DNA from: Allacma fusca
Lineage: Eukaryota; Arthropoda; Collembola; Symphypleona; Sminthuridae
Assembly: GCA_947179485.1 (NCBI GenBank)
Contig: OX359246.1
Coordinates: forward strand, 31,930,001 to 31,994,000
Reading direction: 5' to 3'
DNA length: 64,000 bases
Made by a program: the position numbers and the translations under genes. The notes beneath the pieces were generated by a model. That model did no database searches. It was not told the DNA's origin and saw nothing but the letters and a program-made list of their open reading frames with translations. This document shows, in pieces, positions 24,320 to 33,456 of this stretch (positions are counted from its first letter, which is position 1; each line of letters opens with the position of its first letter).

Positions 24320-24398
24320 GATTAACAATGAAGAGTTTCCAATAAATGAAATAGAAGTGGAAAACGACACAAGTGGTGAGAAACGACAACATGCGGTG
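24320..24398 (+). CDS. Upstream coding exon of NLR copy C
   Basis: The acceptor is the AG at 24318-24319 (TTTCCAGAG; a CAG two bases earlier is the alternative), and the donor is GCGGTG|GTAAG. The 79-base exon reads INNEEFPINEIEVENDTSGE and joins in phase 0 to the exon at 24505 across a 106-base intron. It matches the short exons of A and B in length, phase and splice sites. It belongs to a truncated gene (see next entry). Confidence 0.5.
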
Positions 24399-24504
24399 GT
24401 AAGAAGTTTTTACATTTATCAACGATAGAATTTTTACTAGAGCAGAAAATCCTGTAAAACGCTTAGACACTAATGTATTTGAGTTTTCGGCAAATTAATT
24501 TTAG

Positions 24505-24975
24505 GAAACAATAGGACCTGCACCTTCAGCTTGTGGCACCTCAGGGTATATTATTTTCAAAGGAAATACGGGTGATGTCATAGCTCCAATGGTTTGTCAT
24601 GGTGGAATAAATACCGTCAACGTTTACCCGACTTTAGCGTCTACCTCACGTCAAGACCGAATTGAATTCAATGTTCAAGAATGTATTCCTTCGTTTTTTG
24701 GAAGAGAGGAATTTATCGAGAATCTACATGGGTATCTCTGGGACACTAACACGGAACGAAATAAAGACCGACTCATACGATCCCACGTCATAGTAATTTC
24801 TGGACTAGGGGGTGCTGGAAAAACTCTAGTGGCCAGAAAATACATTCAGAAGTACAAGTCCTTCTACGACCATGTGTTATGGATTAACGCTGAAAGCTAC
24901 ACTGGAGCAACAAGCCAATTTCTCCAATTAGCTGGAGAAATTCCAATAGATGTAATGGAACATGGGTTAAAATGA
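24505..24975 (+). pseudogene. NB-ARC/TPR receptor (NLR-like), copy C, 3'-truncated
   Basis: The only copy on the plus strand. After acceptor TTTTAG it reads ETIGPAPSACGTSG and continues through the conserved leader, P-loop GLGGAGKT and HVLWINAESYTGATS to IPIDV, then runs into unrelated sequence and stops at 24973-24975. Everything after the P-loop helix (Walker B, GLPLA, MHR motif, all TPRs) is missing. The break point is followed directly by a short-period tandem array (24990-25185), so the gene was probably cut by insertion or by a rearrangement that also inverted it. If expressed it would give a leader with half a nucleotide-binding fold, about 157 codons in this exon. Confidence 0.75.
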
Positions 24976-24989
24976 AAACACGAACCCAA

Positions 24990-25185
24990 ACAGAAAATAT
25001 GCTCAATCGAATGCAAAATTTACATGGGTTGCAACGAAAAGGGTCCAATCGGAAGAAAAATACTCGTGGGTTGCAACGGAAGGGGTCCAATCGGAAGATT
25101 GGGTTCAATCGGAAGAAAAATACTCGCGGGTTGCAACGGAAGGGGTCCAATCGGAAGATTGGGTCCAGCTTAGGAAGGAGGAACT
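24990..25185. repeat. Minisatellite at the break point of NLR copy C
   Basis: Three to four imperfect copies built from 'gggttgcaacggaagg', 'ggtccaatcggaaga' and 'aaaaatactcg', with units of about 40-57 bases in direct order. It begins within 20 bases of the last NLR-derived codon. Downstream (25180-25280) runs of 'tgaactgaactgaact' resemble the subterminal motifs of the hAT-type elements elsewhere in the window, so this may be one end of such an element. Confidence 0.55.
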
Positions 25186-25723
25186 TGAACTGAACTGAAC
25201 TATGGACACCTTTACAATGAACTAAACTGAACGGTATGAGATATTATGGTACATGAGTTGAACTGAACTTGAACTGTCTGCTAAAACTGTAACTATGGTT
25301 TTATTTGTAATTTAATTGCTATTTATTCATTCAAATTTAATAAACATTTAACAAAGTCAAGGTAAATAAGTCCACACAAGTTAATGTAAATGTAATATCA
25401 CCAAGAAGGCTTAACAAGTATCTACCTTCACGCTTTCCAGCTATGAATAATCCGCACTGACCTGATTATTTAATTTGACGAGGGAATTAGAAATGTTTAC
25501 ATTATAAATAGCACGGCGGATCCCGTGGATGCCTCAGCAGTAGATACGGTGGGTAAAGTTCATTCAAAATCTGTAAAATAGTTTAAATAAAATGAGTTAA
25601 AAAGTATTATCCGAAATCTGGTCTATAATGATTGAGTTAATTGCACAAAAACGGGTGAAAAAAATAAAATGAGAAATTAAGAAATAATTCAGACAGGTAC
25701 TTACCAGTCTATGCTGACACACA
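25186..25723. other. No gene recognised
   Basis: GAACT-rich stretch to about 25280, then AT-rich sequence with nothing identifiable. Confidence 0.3.
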
Positions 25724-25999
25724 TTATTCCTCTCGCTCATCCGTGTATAAATCCGAGTGCTCTCCTTCGTAAAATTGAAGGTCAAAAGCATCAACAAATG
25801 GATCCTCTTCAATTTCACCCCCTATTGGTGGAACGTAAACTGGATCCACAATTGGCTCACCTTCAACTTGAGCATTCTCAGGGGCTGCATTTTGCTGAAC
25901 AAAGCCCACACAGTCTCTGATCGACTTTGGATCCCTATATTTACTCCACCAGGTTTTCAACCAATGCCAAATATTAATAAGATGCTCTAGCAACTTCAT
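25724..25999 (-). CDS. Hypothetical acidic protein or exon, 91 codons
   Basis: Starts at an ATG (MKLLEHLINIWHWLKTWWSK) and ends TDEREE before TAA. The first 30 residues are Trp-rich and amphipathic. The rest is acidic and proline-containing, with PIVDPVYVPPIGGEIEEDPF in the middle. Twelve bases after the stop is a good donor (CTG|GTAAGT). The composition is protein-like, unlike the chance frames around it. I do not recognise the family. It lies 0.8 kb upstream of the pogo-like transposase on the opposite strand, and could be the end of another transposon protein or an independent small gene. Confidence 0.4.
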   Translation of the reverse strand: MKLLEHLINIWHWLKTWWSKYRDPKSIRDCVGFVQQNAAPENAQVEGEPIVDPVYVPPIGGEIEEDPFVDAFDLQFYEGEHSDLYTDEREE

Positions 26000-26792
26000 T
26001 TTAAGCTTTATTGAAAAACTGATTCAAAGGATAAAATCACGCTGTAAACAATAATTACAGTAATCGCACTCGCTATCATCACGTCGACACATCCACCTGA
26101 AGTTTATTACCATGTGTAGCATAACATGCAAATTTTAATGTGTTCTCGTTTCTTGTTATAAAATGTTACGGTTATTACGCGAGTGAGTTGCTCCATGTTT
26201 ATTCCCCAAAACATTAATGCGCGTCAGATTTTGTTGTTCATTGAGCGTTCAATGTAAACTAAACGAAAGTGTCAGTACTATTAATTCTAATTTAAAGATC
26301 ATCATTTTTAATTATGTAGTTTGGTATACATCTACAACCTAAAGTACACAAGGAAGGTGGAATCAAAATCCAAAAAAATCAGAGGTTTATCCCGCAGGGA
26401 AATCCCAACTATTGTATTTGTACTCATTAAAATGACAAATCATTCCCTTTCAAATTTCTCAACCTTATATGTTAATTAGTGTAAACATCGAACAATTGAG
26501 ACATTCGTTCCGGCGCCAAGTTGTGGAAAAGTAGGAAGTTATTTTATTTGTATTGTCAGCACAAAATGAGTCAAACTAATCGCGCTATGTAAATAATTTA
26601 TAAAAATGTTCATCCATTGTTCTTGTAATTAATAATGAGCTAAAAATTTCAATTAAATGATAATTACTTAATTGTAATTGAAAAACCAACGCACCTTTTT
26701 AATACTGCCTACAAATTCTTAGATTTAACCATTAATTATTTATATTCTATTCTATTTATAATTAATTATTTAAATACGTACTGTACTTTCAG
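26000..26792. other. Intergenic / 5' region of the pogo-like element
   Basis: AT-rich, with no open frame of note. The intron that ends at the CAG before 26793 must lie partly in here, and the left terminal repeat of the transposon should also be here, but I could not identify it. Confidence 0.35.
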
Positions 26793-29104
26793 TGCCACGG
26801 AATTACCGGAGAAAAACTTCTCCGGTAGACAAAGAATCTTTGAGGTGTGCCATTGCGGACTACAACCGGAATGGAATATCCTACAATGACTCGGCCAAAA
26901 AATTCGGTGTATCACCAGCCACTCTACAGAGGCACGTTTTAGGGATTGTATCGGACCGTATGAACCAAGGGAGAGATTCAAAGGTATTCACGGATGCTCA
27001 GGAAATTGAGATCCGTGATTACCTACTTCGATTGAGCGATAAGTAGGTTTTTATTTAAATATTAAAATTATTTCACCAATTTTGTAAAAAACAATTGCTC
27101 AATATGGTCATTTAGTAAAACCTATTCTTATGATTAAACCAAGGTACCACGGCCTAACGAGACTGGTTTTGGCTCAAAAGGCGTATCAGCTAGCCTCAGC
27201 AAACCAATTGGTGATGCCAACTGGATGGGAGCAACACCGCAGAGCTGGGGTTGATTGGGTTTACGGATTCATGCGAAGTCATCAAACACTATCGGTTCGG
27301 AAGCCATCGCAATTAAGTTGTGCTAGAAGGGATAACTTTACCCCAGAATTTGTGTACAGGATGTTTGACAACATTGAAGAGGTTCTAAGGAAATATCCCG
27401 CCATCACAGCTGCCCATATCTTCAATATGGATGAAACAGCGGTATCAATTGTACCAGTAAGTGAACACTAATCTCACTATCAATTTAACCCTTTTATAAC
27501 TAATTATCTCACGTAAATGATAATTATCTTTAAAATAATTTACTTTGAAATGCAACTTTTCAAATAAATAATGAATTAAATACATTCACTGTTCATCTCT
27601 AATCTTTGAGCTTCCTTCGATGGCATAAATCGCATCTAAAATCACTACATAAAATTATGTCCATACATTTCGACTGTCACTTATGATTTATTATCGAGCA
27701 GTGTCTACGAAGTGTGGTTTTTTTAAAATATTAAATCCCCATAATTATTATTTGATTCCACACATTTTATTGTCAACAGGGTGTGAGAAGGATTATTGCT
27801 CGTCGTGGAGCAAGGAGCGTCCACTGTCTTACTCATGCTGAGAGGACGTTTGGTGACACTTATTTGTTGCATGAACGCCTCTGGAACTGTGTTTCTGCCA
27901 CCTCTATTTGTGTTTCCCGGAAATAGGACACCAAGTCATGACAAGCTTAATGCTGGACCTATAGGATGTGTGGGCGCAACATCAAAAAACGGATGGAGTA
28001 CAGCCGAGATATTTTTGGTATGGTTACACCATTTCCATCAATATGTACAAATTACAGCTTTACAGCCTGCTCTACTTCTCCTGGACGGACATTCTACACA
28101 CATAAATTTAGAGGCAGTGGAGTTTTGTGTAAGAAATTATATCGAAGTAATTACAATTCCTCCACATACTTCTCACAAACTGCAACCTCTTGATATTGGC
28201 TTTTTTTCGCCACTTAAAGAAATATATAAAGAGGCAATGCATAGCTGGACCAGGGATAATGATCCCGCTATTCCAACAGATTTTGACATACCTGCTATAA
28301 TAAGAAGTGCTTTTGAAGAAACTTGTAATCCACACATTGCGGTCAATGCATTTAATGCGTGTGGAATTTGGTGTGTTGTTACTGGGGGGCCCAATAGAGG
28401 TATGATCAGATTTGAGGAGAATGGAAGCAGTGATGATAATGGTGGCGGGAACGACGGAAATGGTGGTGGTGGGAATCATGGCGGTGGAGATGGGTACGGT
28501 GGTGGTGGCGGCAACGACGGGAATGATGATGATGGTGGGAATGGTGGCGGTGGAGATGGGTATGGTGGTGGTGGAGGGGGGAACGACGGGAATGATGGTG
28601 GTGGGGGAGGTGGGAACGGCGGAAATGATGACGGAGGTGGGAATGGTGGTGGTGGGGGCGACGATAATAGTGGCGAAGGTGGAGGTCATTTAGAAAATTT
28701 TGTTGAAGAATTGAGCATGATAGAAGTGCTAAGGGCATCACCACCTGACTTTTCTGAAGAAGCTCACGATCCTGAAGAATTTACTTTGCTACCACCACCT
28801 GAATTTTCTGAAGGGGGGTCTCGTTTTAGGCCCAATGCAGATTTCGATTTTGGGTAAGGATTTTTTGCAGTTGCATTGATTCTAGCCGGGGTTTTAAATA
28901 TTGTAGTAGTTATTAGTTGTACTTGTATAGCTGGTGATTTTATTGGACCATTACCATATACTACGATTAATTAATTACTTGCAAATTATAGGTATGCTTT
29001 AGGACGTATTCGCAAGACGTCATCGTGCTCAACATGCACTACTTCAAGTAACTTTTCGTTGATTCAAAATGAGTCATTTAATACGGAAAATTTCCGTTGG
29101 TAAT
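26793..29104 (+). mobile_element. pogo/Tigger-like transposase gene (DDE_1), four coding exons
   Basis: Exon 26793-27038 reads PRNYRRKT...SYNDSAKKFGVSPATLQRHV, a psq-type helix-turn-helix; the start codon is probably split (A|TG) over the preceding intron. Exon 27144-27456 carries the CENP-B-like domain (GVDWVYGFMRSH) and the first catalytic Asp (IFNMDETAVSIVP). Exon 27780-28851 continues VRRIIARRGA, then CCMNASGT, the second Asp (LLLDGHSTHINLEAVEF) and the third (PPHTSHKLQPLDIGFFSPLK), so all three catalytic positions are present. Near 27842 the frame shifts by one base, the only break I see. The C-terminus is unusual: about 85 Gly/Asn/Asp-rich residues, then FVEELSMIEVLRASPP. A last exon (28992-29104, joined FDFG|YALGRIRK) ends FRW-stop. 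Terminal repeats were not found. It could mobilise the TA-flanked elements at 38845 and 42288. Confidence 0.8.
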
Positions 29105-29464
29105 TTTAAGTGACAAGTGCTGATTGCGGGTCAAGTCCTCAGGAATGTAGAGAATGAACTAGCAGCTATTTTGTATTTCTGATAAAAATAAAACAGTCGC
29201 TATCAGAATCTTATGAAAGAATATCTTCATTAATCACTGTGCAAATTATCTCTCACTTGCTTGTTAGTGCCTGAAGATGACAGACTGTTATATGTCGAAA
29301 GTTTGCATATAATTTAGCTTGTTTTAATAAAGTTAACCACGTAAGCCAAAGAATGGAATCTATTATATCCTCATTAAGTTTAATCCGGTTCTCCCTGCGG
29401 TGTTACCTTAACCTGTGCATACTAGTACGCAGAGAGTGGAAATAATTGATTGTGTATATATGGG
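29105..29464. other. 3' region of the pogo-like gene and unassigned sequence
   Basis: No open frame. It contains the hammerhead-like motif at 29240-29307 and an AATAAA at 29325. The right end of the pogo-like transposon should be in or near this stretch, but no inverted partner was found. Confidence 0.35.
29240..29307 (+). ncRNA. Hammerhead-ribozyme-like motif
   Basis: Three short helices occur in the order and spacing of a hammerhead: TGCAAAT (29240) with GTTTGCA (29301), CACT (29254) with AGTG (29266), and GACA (29279) with TGTC (29293). Between them stand the two invariant core strings, CTGAAGA (CUGANGA) at 29271 and GAAA at 29297. The candidate cleavage triplet ATC follows helix III with two unpaired bases. 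Helices I and II are only 4 pairs and there is one extra base on each side of the CTGAAGA core, so it may be decayed or coincidental. Such motifs are known from Penelope-like and other retroelements; none was recognised here. Confidence 0.25.
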
Positions 29465-29600
29465 CAGGGATGTCAATTTCCAATTTTGTGATTACAATTA
29501 ACGATTAACGATTACTTCGAAAACAAAATGAATTTATAATTACAATTAATGATTAATGGGCTTATAACTAATAATTAATAATTACGATTAACGATTACTT

Positions 29601-29965
29601 TAAAAATATTATTCACTGATGATTACAATTAACGATTACTTTAGAAATAATTTTCACTGATGATTACAATTAACGATTACTTTAGAAATAATTTTCACTG
29701 ATGATTACAATTAACGATTACTTTGAAAATATTATTCACTGATGATTACAATTAACGATTACTTTGAAAATATTATTCACTGATGATTACAATTAACGAT
29801 TACTTTAAAAATAATTTTCCGTGTTGATTACAATTAAGGATTACTTTAGAAATAATTTTCACTGATGATTACAATTAACGATTACTTCGAAAATAATTTT
29901 CATTGATGATTACAATTAACGATTACTTTAAAAATAATTTTCATTGATGATTGCAATTAACGATT
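29601..29965. repeat. Tandem array, about 42-base unit, left arm of hAT-type element
   Basis: About nine copies of a unit reading 'ttaacgattactttgaaaat' followed by 'attattcactgatgattaca', differing by a few bases (ttt/ttc; cactg/cattg). One copy is divergent ('gtgttgattac'). It is an expanded subterminal repeat of the element at 29465-30737. Confidence 0.8.
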
Positions 29966-30231
29966 AACGATTATTTTGAAAATTAATTAATTGAGGATTG
30001 CAATTAACAATGTAATGTGGGTATTTAGATACTGCTTGCATTTATCATTTTAATAAGCTAACTTGTACAAAGGGTGAGACGAGGAGTTCAGGATTCTGTT
30101 CATGTCGTGTAAACTGCTCTGATCGTAAACAGAGTGTATTATATCCTTTATATTATCAGCCAGATACACCGGACACTGCTTAGTAAAAACTTCTTCGAAC
30201 CCTAGACTGCTTAGAAGTTTGGAGACGTCGC

Positions 30232-30640
30232 CAGCCCGATAATTGATGATTACAATTGATAATTGATTTTTGAAAACGGCTAATTGATGATTACAATTGA
30301 TAATTGATTTTTGAAAACGGCTAATTGATGATTACAATTGATAATTGATTTTTGAAAACGGCTAATTGATGATTACAATTGATAATTGATTTTTGAAAAC
30401 GGCTAATTGATGATTACAATTGATAATTGATTTTTGAAAACGGCTAATTGATGATTACAATTGATAATTGATTTTTGAAAACGGTAAATTGATGATTACA
30501 ATTGACGATTGATTTTTGAAAAAGGTTAATTGATGATTACATTTGATGATTGATTTTTGAAAAAGGTTAATTGATGATTACAATTGATGATTGATTTTTG
30601 CAAAAAGGTTAATTGATGATTACAATTGATGATTATTTCA
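30232..30640. repeat. Tandem array, about 40-base unit, right arm of hAT-type element
   Basis: About ten copies of 'aattgatgattacaattgat' followed by 'aattgatttttgaaaacggct'. The first five or six copies are identical and the later ones drift (cggtaa, aaggtt). The gradient of divergence from inner to outer copies fits stepwise amplification. Confidence 0.8.
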
Positions 30641-30825
30641 AACAATCCAAGCTTACTAAATTAACGATTGATGATTAATAATTAGTAATCATTAATCGTT
30701 AATCATTAATCGTGATTATTAATCGTTGACATCCCTGTATATGGGATATGTTTTCGATTTCCGAACGAATATACGTATTGTCTTTGCCATTGTTCATTCG
30801 TTCATTTATTGGTCACCGGAAGATA

Positions 30826-31796
30826 AACTTTAAATTTTTCCGAAGTTACCCGGATTTTTTTAGAGACAAGGTGAACTTCGTTTTTTAGTGGTAGTTGTCA
30901 CGTATACTCGGTTTTCTACGCTAATTTTTACATACAAAAATGAAAAGAACTTATTACCCCCTAAAAAATTAAAGAAAACTAGTAAAAACTTTCTCCTCGA
31001 TATTTTTACACGGCCATTCTTCCTTGGAAGTCCCTGAGATACGGGTTCCAACTTGTTGAAATTGTTTTTCGGTCGAACCTGAAATAAGAAAATGTTGAAA
31101 CGAAGTAAATGCACTAAATTTAAGATCTACTAAGATATACTTTCTATCATCCTCATAAGATTTACTTTACTGTGTAACATTTACTATAAATATAATTAAT
31201 CAATGAACCGATGCTAATTTGCATGCAAATCAAATGGAACCCACATCAAATCCATAATTTTTTAAAAATCGTTCCCATTATTTATTTTTTAAGAAATTTG
31301 GCACGTTCCGCATTGACTTTTTTATCTTTCGGAAAAATATATTTAAAACATTTAGTTCCTGATGATCGAATTTCGTATTTAGAAACCCTTCCGACCTCAC
31401 AACTCCAAACCTCAAAAGAGTCCATAACAGGGTGTTAATTGAACACAGTTGGCACAGGAATTATGAATAAGGTGCGATCGGACAAGGCTAATTTTTTATA
31501 TGCCGATAGTAGGGAATGTATGTATGTACTTGGTAGCTTTGCCAAGTTTCAACATTTTCACATTTCAGGTTCGTCCGAAACAAATTGTGAAAGTTGGGGT
31601 TTCCAAAGAAGAATGCCCGTGTAAAAAATCGGAGAGAGCATTTTTTAGGGTACATTCAACAGTTTCTACGGGGGAATAAGTAATTACTTGTCATTAATGT
31701 AAGTAGAAATTGCCAGAAACATATCAAACGTGACAACTACCACCAAAAAATTAACTTCACTTTCTATTAAACAATCCGGATAACTTCACACTATTA
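30826..31796. mobile_element. Element with long (about 270-base) inverted arms
   Basis: The left arm (about 30831-31106) and the reverse complement of the right arm (about 31525-31794) match over most of their length. Shared strings include 'gaagtta.ccggattgttta', 'ttttttggtggtagttgtcacg', 'ttttacacggccattctt', 'ggttcga.ctgaaa' and 'aaaatgttgaaac'. The middle (31110-31520) is unique and non-coding. I could not define a target duplication, so the superfamily is open; a foldback or long-TIR DNA transposon is likeliest. Confidence 0.55.
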
Positions 31797-32355
31797 TGTT
31801 AGGGACATTTGAAATTCTTGAGAGATGAGGTTCACGTCCCTTACATGTGTGGTGAGGAGCCCTTGAAGGTGTTTAGGCATGACAATCTAGCTTTTTCTTA
31901 CACTACCCGGTTCACACTGGTTTGTGTCAGGAAGAGTAACATGGAAATAAAACATTGCTGGTGGGTTTCAAGATGTATGTATTTTCGACTCCTGTTATTT
32001 TTAATTAGAAAATATGCAGCATACTATGTATATATAATTTATAATATCTGATTGGTTGAATAAAATTGTGATCTCCATCTTACTGATTGTAAGGAAATAT
32101 TGTGTGAAATGAGATAACTTTATCGTCGTCTATAATTAAATATATAGACCGTTTTCTGTGACTTTCAATGGTCACTCCGGCACACATTCATTGTTGAAGT
32201 TGCTTTTTAAATCAAGTATATAAGGCTTTGTAGTCCTGAGCTGAATGAGCCCCAAGGTATTAATTTACATGGACTTAATTAAGGTTAGTTACAACGAAGA
32301 AGGTTGAAATTATTGGGAACTCGGACTTGTGCTTGTATGTACATTTCATTTTAGC
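31797..32355. other. Duplicated flank block of NLR unit D, 3' side
   Basis: 32080-32345 aligns with 59664-59940 ('ttactgattgtaaggaaatat', 'gagataactttat.gtcgtc', 'agtcctgagctgaatgagcc', 'ggttagttacaacg'). It marks the outer 3' side of the unit containing copy D, as in unit F. A TATATAAGG at 32219-32227 is altered in the sister copy (tatagaagg). No gene seen. Confidence 0.5.
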
Positions 32356-32899
32356 CAAAGATGTCCAAATGAAATTACCTTCCTTCACTCCTTCAAATGG
32401 AGATTTGAAAAAAATGCCTTCCTTCTTCCTACCAATGAATGAAGACTTTAAAATTATTTGCCTTCCGTCAGTCTTCCTTCAATTTTTAAATTAATTACCC
32501 TTCCTTCAGCCTTTCTCCAAAAATAGTCCTCCTTCAGTTAGAGCCTTCATTTATTGAAAAATTATAGAAATGTCAGCAAAACGTGCATGAATTTTGAAAA
32601 TGAAATCGTTTTGATCAACATCCAACATGAAAGTTCTTGCAAATATTTAACAGTGTTCACATTTCTGCTTTGTATTTTATGCATCAGGCATTATCCGTAT
32701 GAAGCCTTTAATACATCCGAATTGTAACCCGCCCATCCTTCGCCCACAATTTTTGGTAAATTTTATAAAGCCTTCCTTCAACCCCTTCGGGAAAAAAATC
32801 AGCCTAACTTCCATACCTTTTATCTGGGTTGAAAAAGCGGTCAGCGGCCTTCAATGAAGCCTTCTTTGAAGACCAGCCTTCGAAGGCTGAACATGTCTG
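32356..32899. mobile_element. Short non-autonomous hAT-type element with CCTTCCTTCA motifs
   Basis: Flanked by ATTTTAGC (32348-32355) and ATTTTAAC (32900-32907), an 8-base duplication with one mismatch. The outer ends CAAAGATGTCCA and (inverted) CAGACATGTTCA are similar at 9 of 12. Many copies of 'ccttccttca' follow from the left end, with mixed orientations toward the right. The sister unit at about 59940 lacks the element, which confirms an insertion. Confidence 0.6.
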
Positions 32900-33456
32900 A
32901 TTTTAACAGTACGCTCGTCATTGGTCTAAACGTATAATCACTTTGTGAAACAAGCTGATTTCATGAATTCTAAAATCGACTGTGAGTAAAAAATTAGAAT
33001 TCAACTAGATTGACAAGTTGAGCCCAGCAGATCAAATAAAGTACCCTGGAAATGCTCTGAAATCATTATGATATGTCTCATTATCCCGAGCAGAATACAG
33101 CAGCAGGGATAAACAAAACTTTCCAAACTGGGGCAAGTGGGGCAGACAAAGTTCCACAAATAATGTACATATACACTATGTAGGTAAGTATAAGATATCA
33201 TACTCCAGAATAAATTATACATGGTGTTACATACCCTCTTTTTCTTCACGTAGTCTACACAAGGAATTAACTCATCAAATATTTGAATTCCCAATTTGTG
33301 TAGAATTATTTGTCAGAATTTATCAAATCTGCTTCATTGACCAAGGTCAATTTCGGCATTCGGAATCACTGTCCTGAACGAAGGTCAGAATTTTCTATGA
33401 ATTCTGAAATCAGCACTTGTTTGTTGTCAATGCTAATTTGTATTTTTTTTGTGAAT
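32900..33456. other. Flank with a stray piece of an NLR 3' end
   Basis: 33205-33270 ('catggtgttacata.cc.ct.tttctt', 'gta.tctacacaag') matches the last bases of copy E's TPR exon and its stop region (53205-53255), in the same orientation. It is therefore a displaced NLR 3' end without the rest of the gene. The remainder is unassigned. Confidence 0.4.

Larger units (their letters stand above)
29465..30737. mobile_element. Non-autonomous hAT-type element with AACGATTA arrays
   Basis: Ends CAGGGATGTCAA / TTGACATCCCTG, flanked by perfect 8-base duplications TATATGGG (29457-29464 and 30738-30745). Inside are two long arrays of different but related units. The left is built on 'attacaattaacgattact' (about 41-43-base period) and the right on 'attgatgattacaattgat' (about 40-42-base period), separated by a unique middle (30020-30230). 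The last 70 bases before the right end return to 'aatcattaatcgttaatc', the inverse of the left motif. There is no coding capacity. The perfect duplication suggests a fairly recent insertion. Confidence 0.85.

Noticed and set aside
28108-28744. Minus-strand frames rich in Thr/Pro/His opposite the pogo-like transposase
   Set aside because: Shadow of the Gly/Asp-coding stretch of the transposase; the composition is explained by the GGT/GGC-rich strand.
29601-30640. Regular ~40-base periodicity that could suggest a CRISPR array
   Set aside because: The whole unit repeats with no variable spacers, and it sits between hAT-type ends in an animal genome. It is a tandem array within a transposon.
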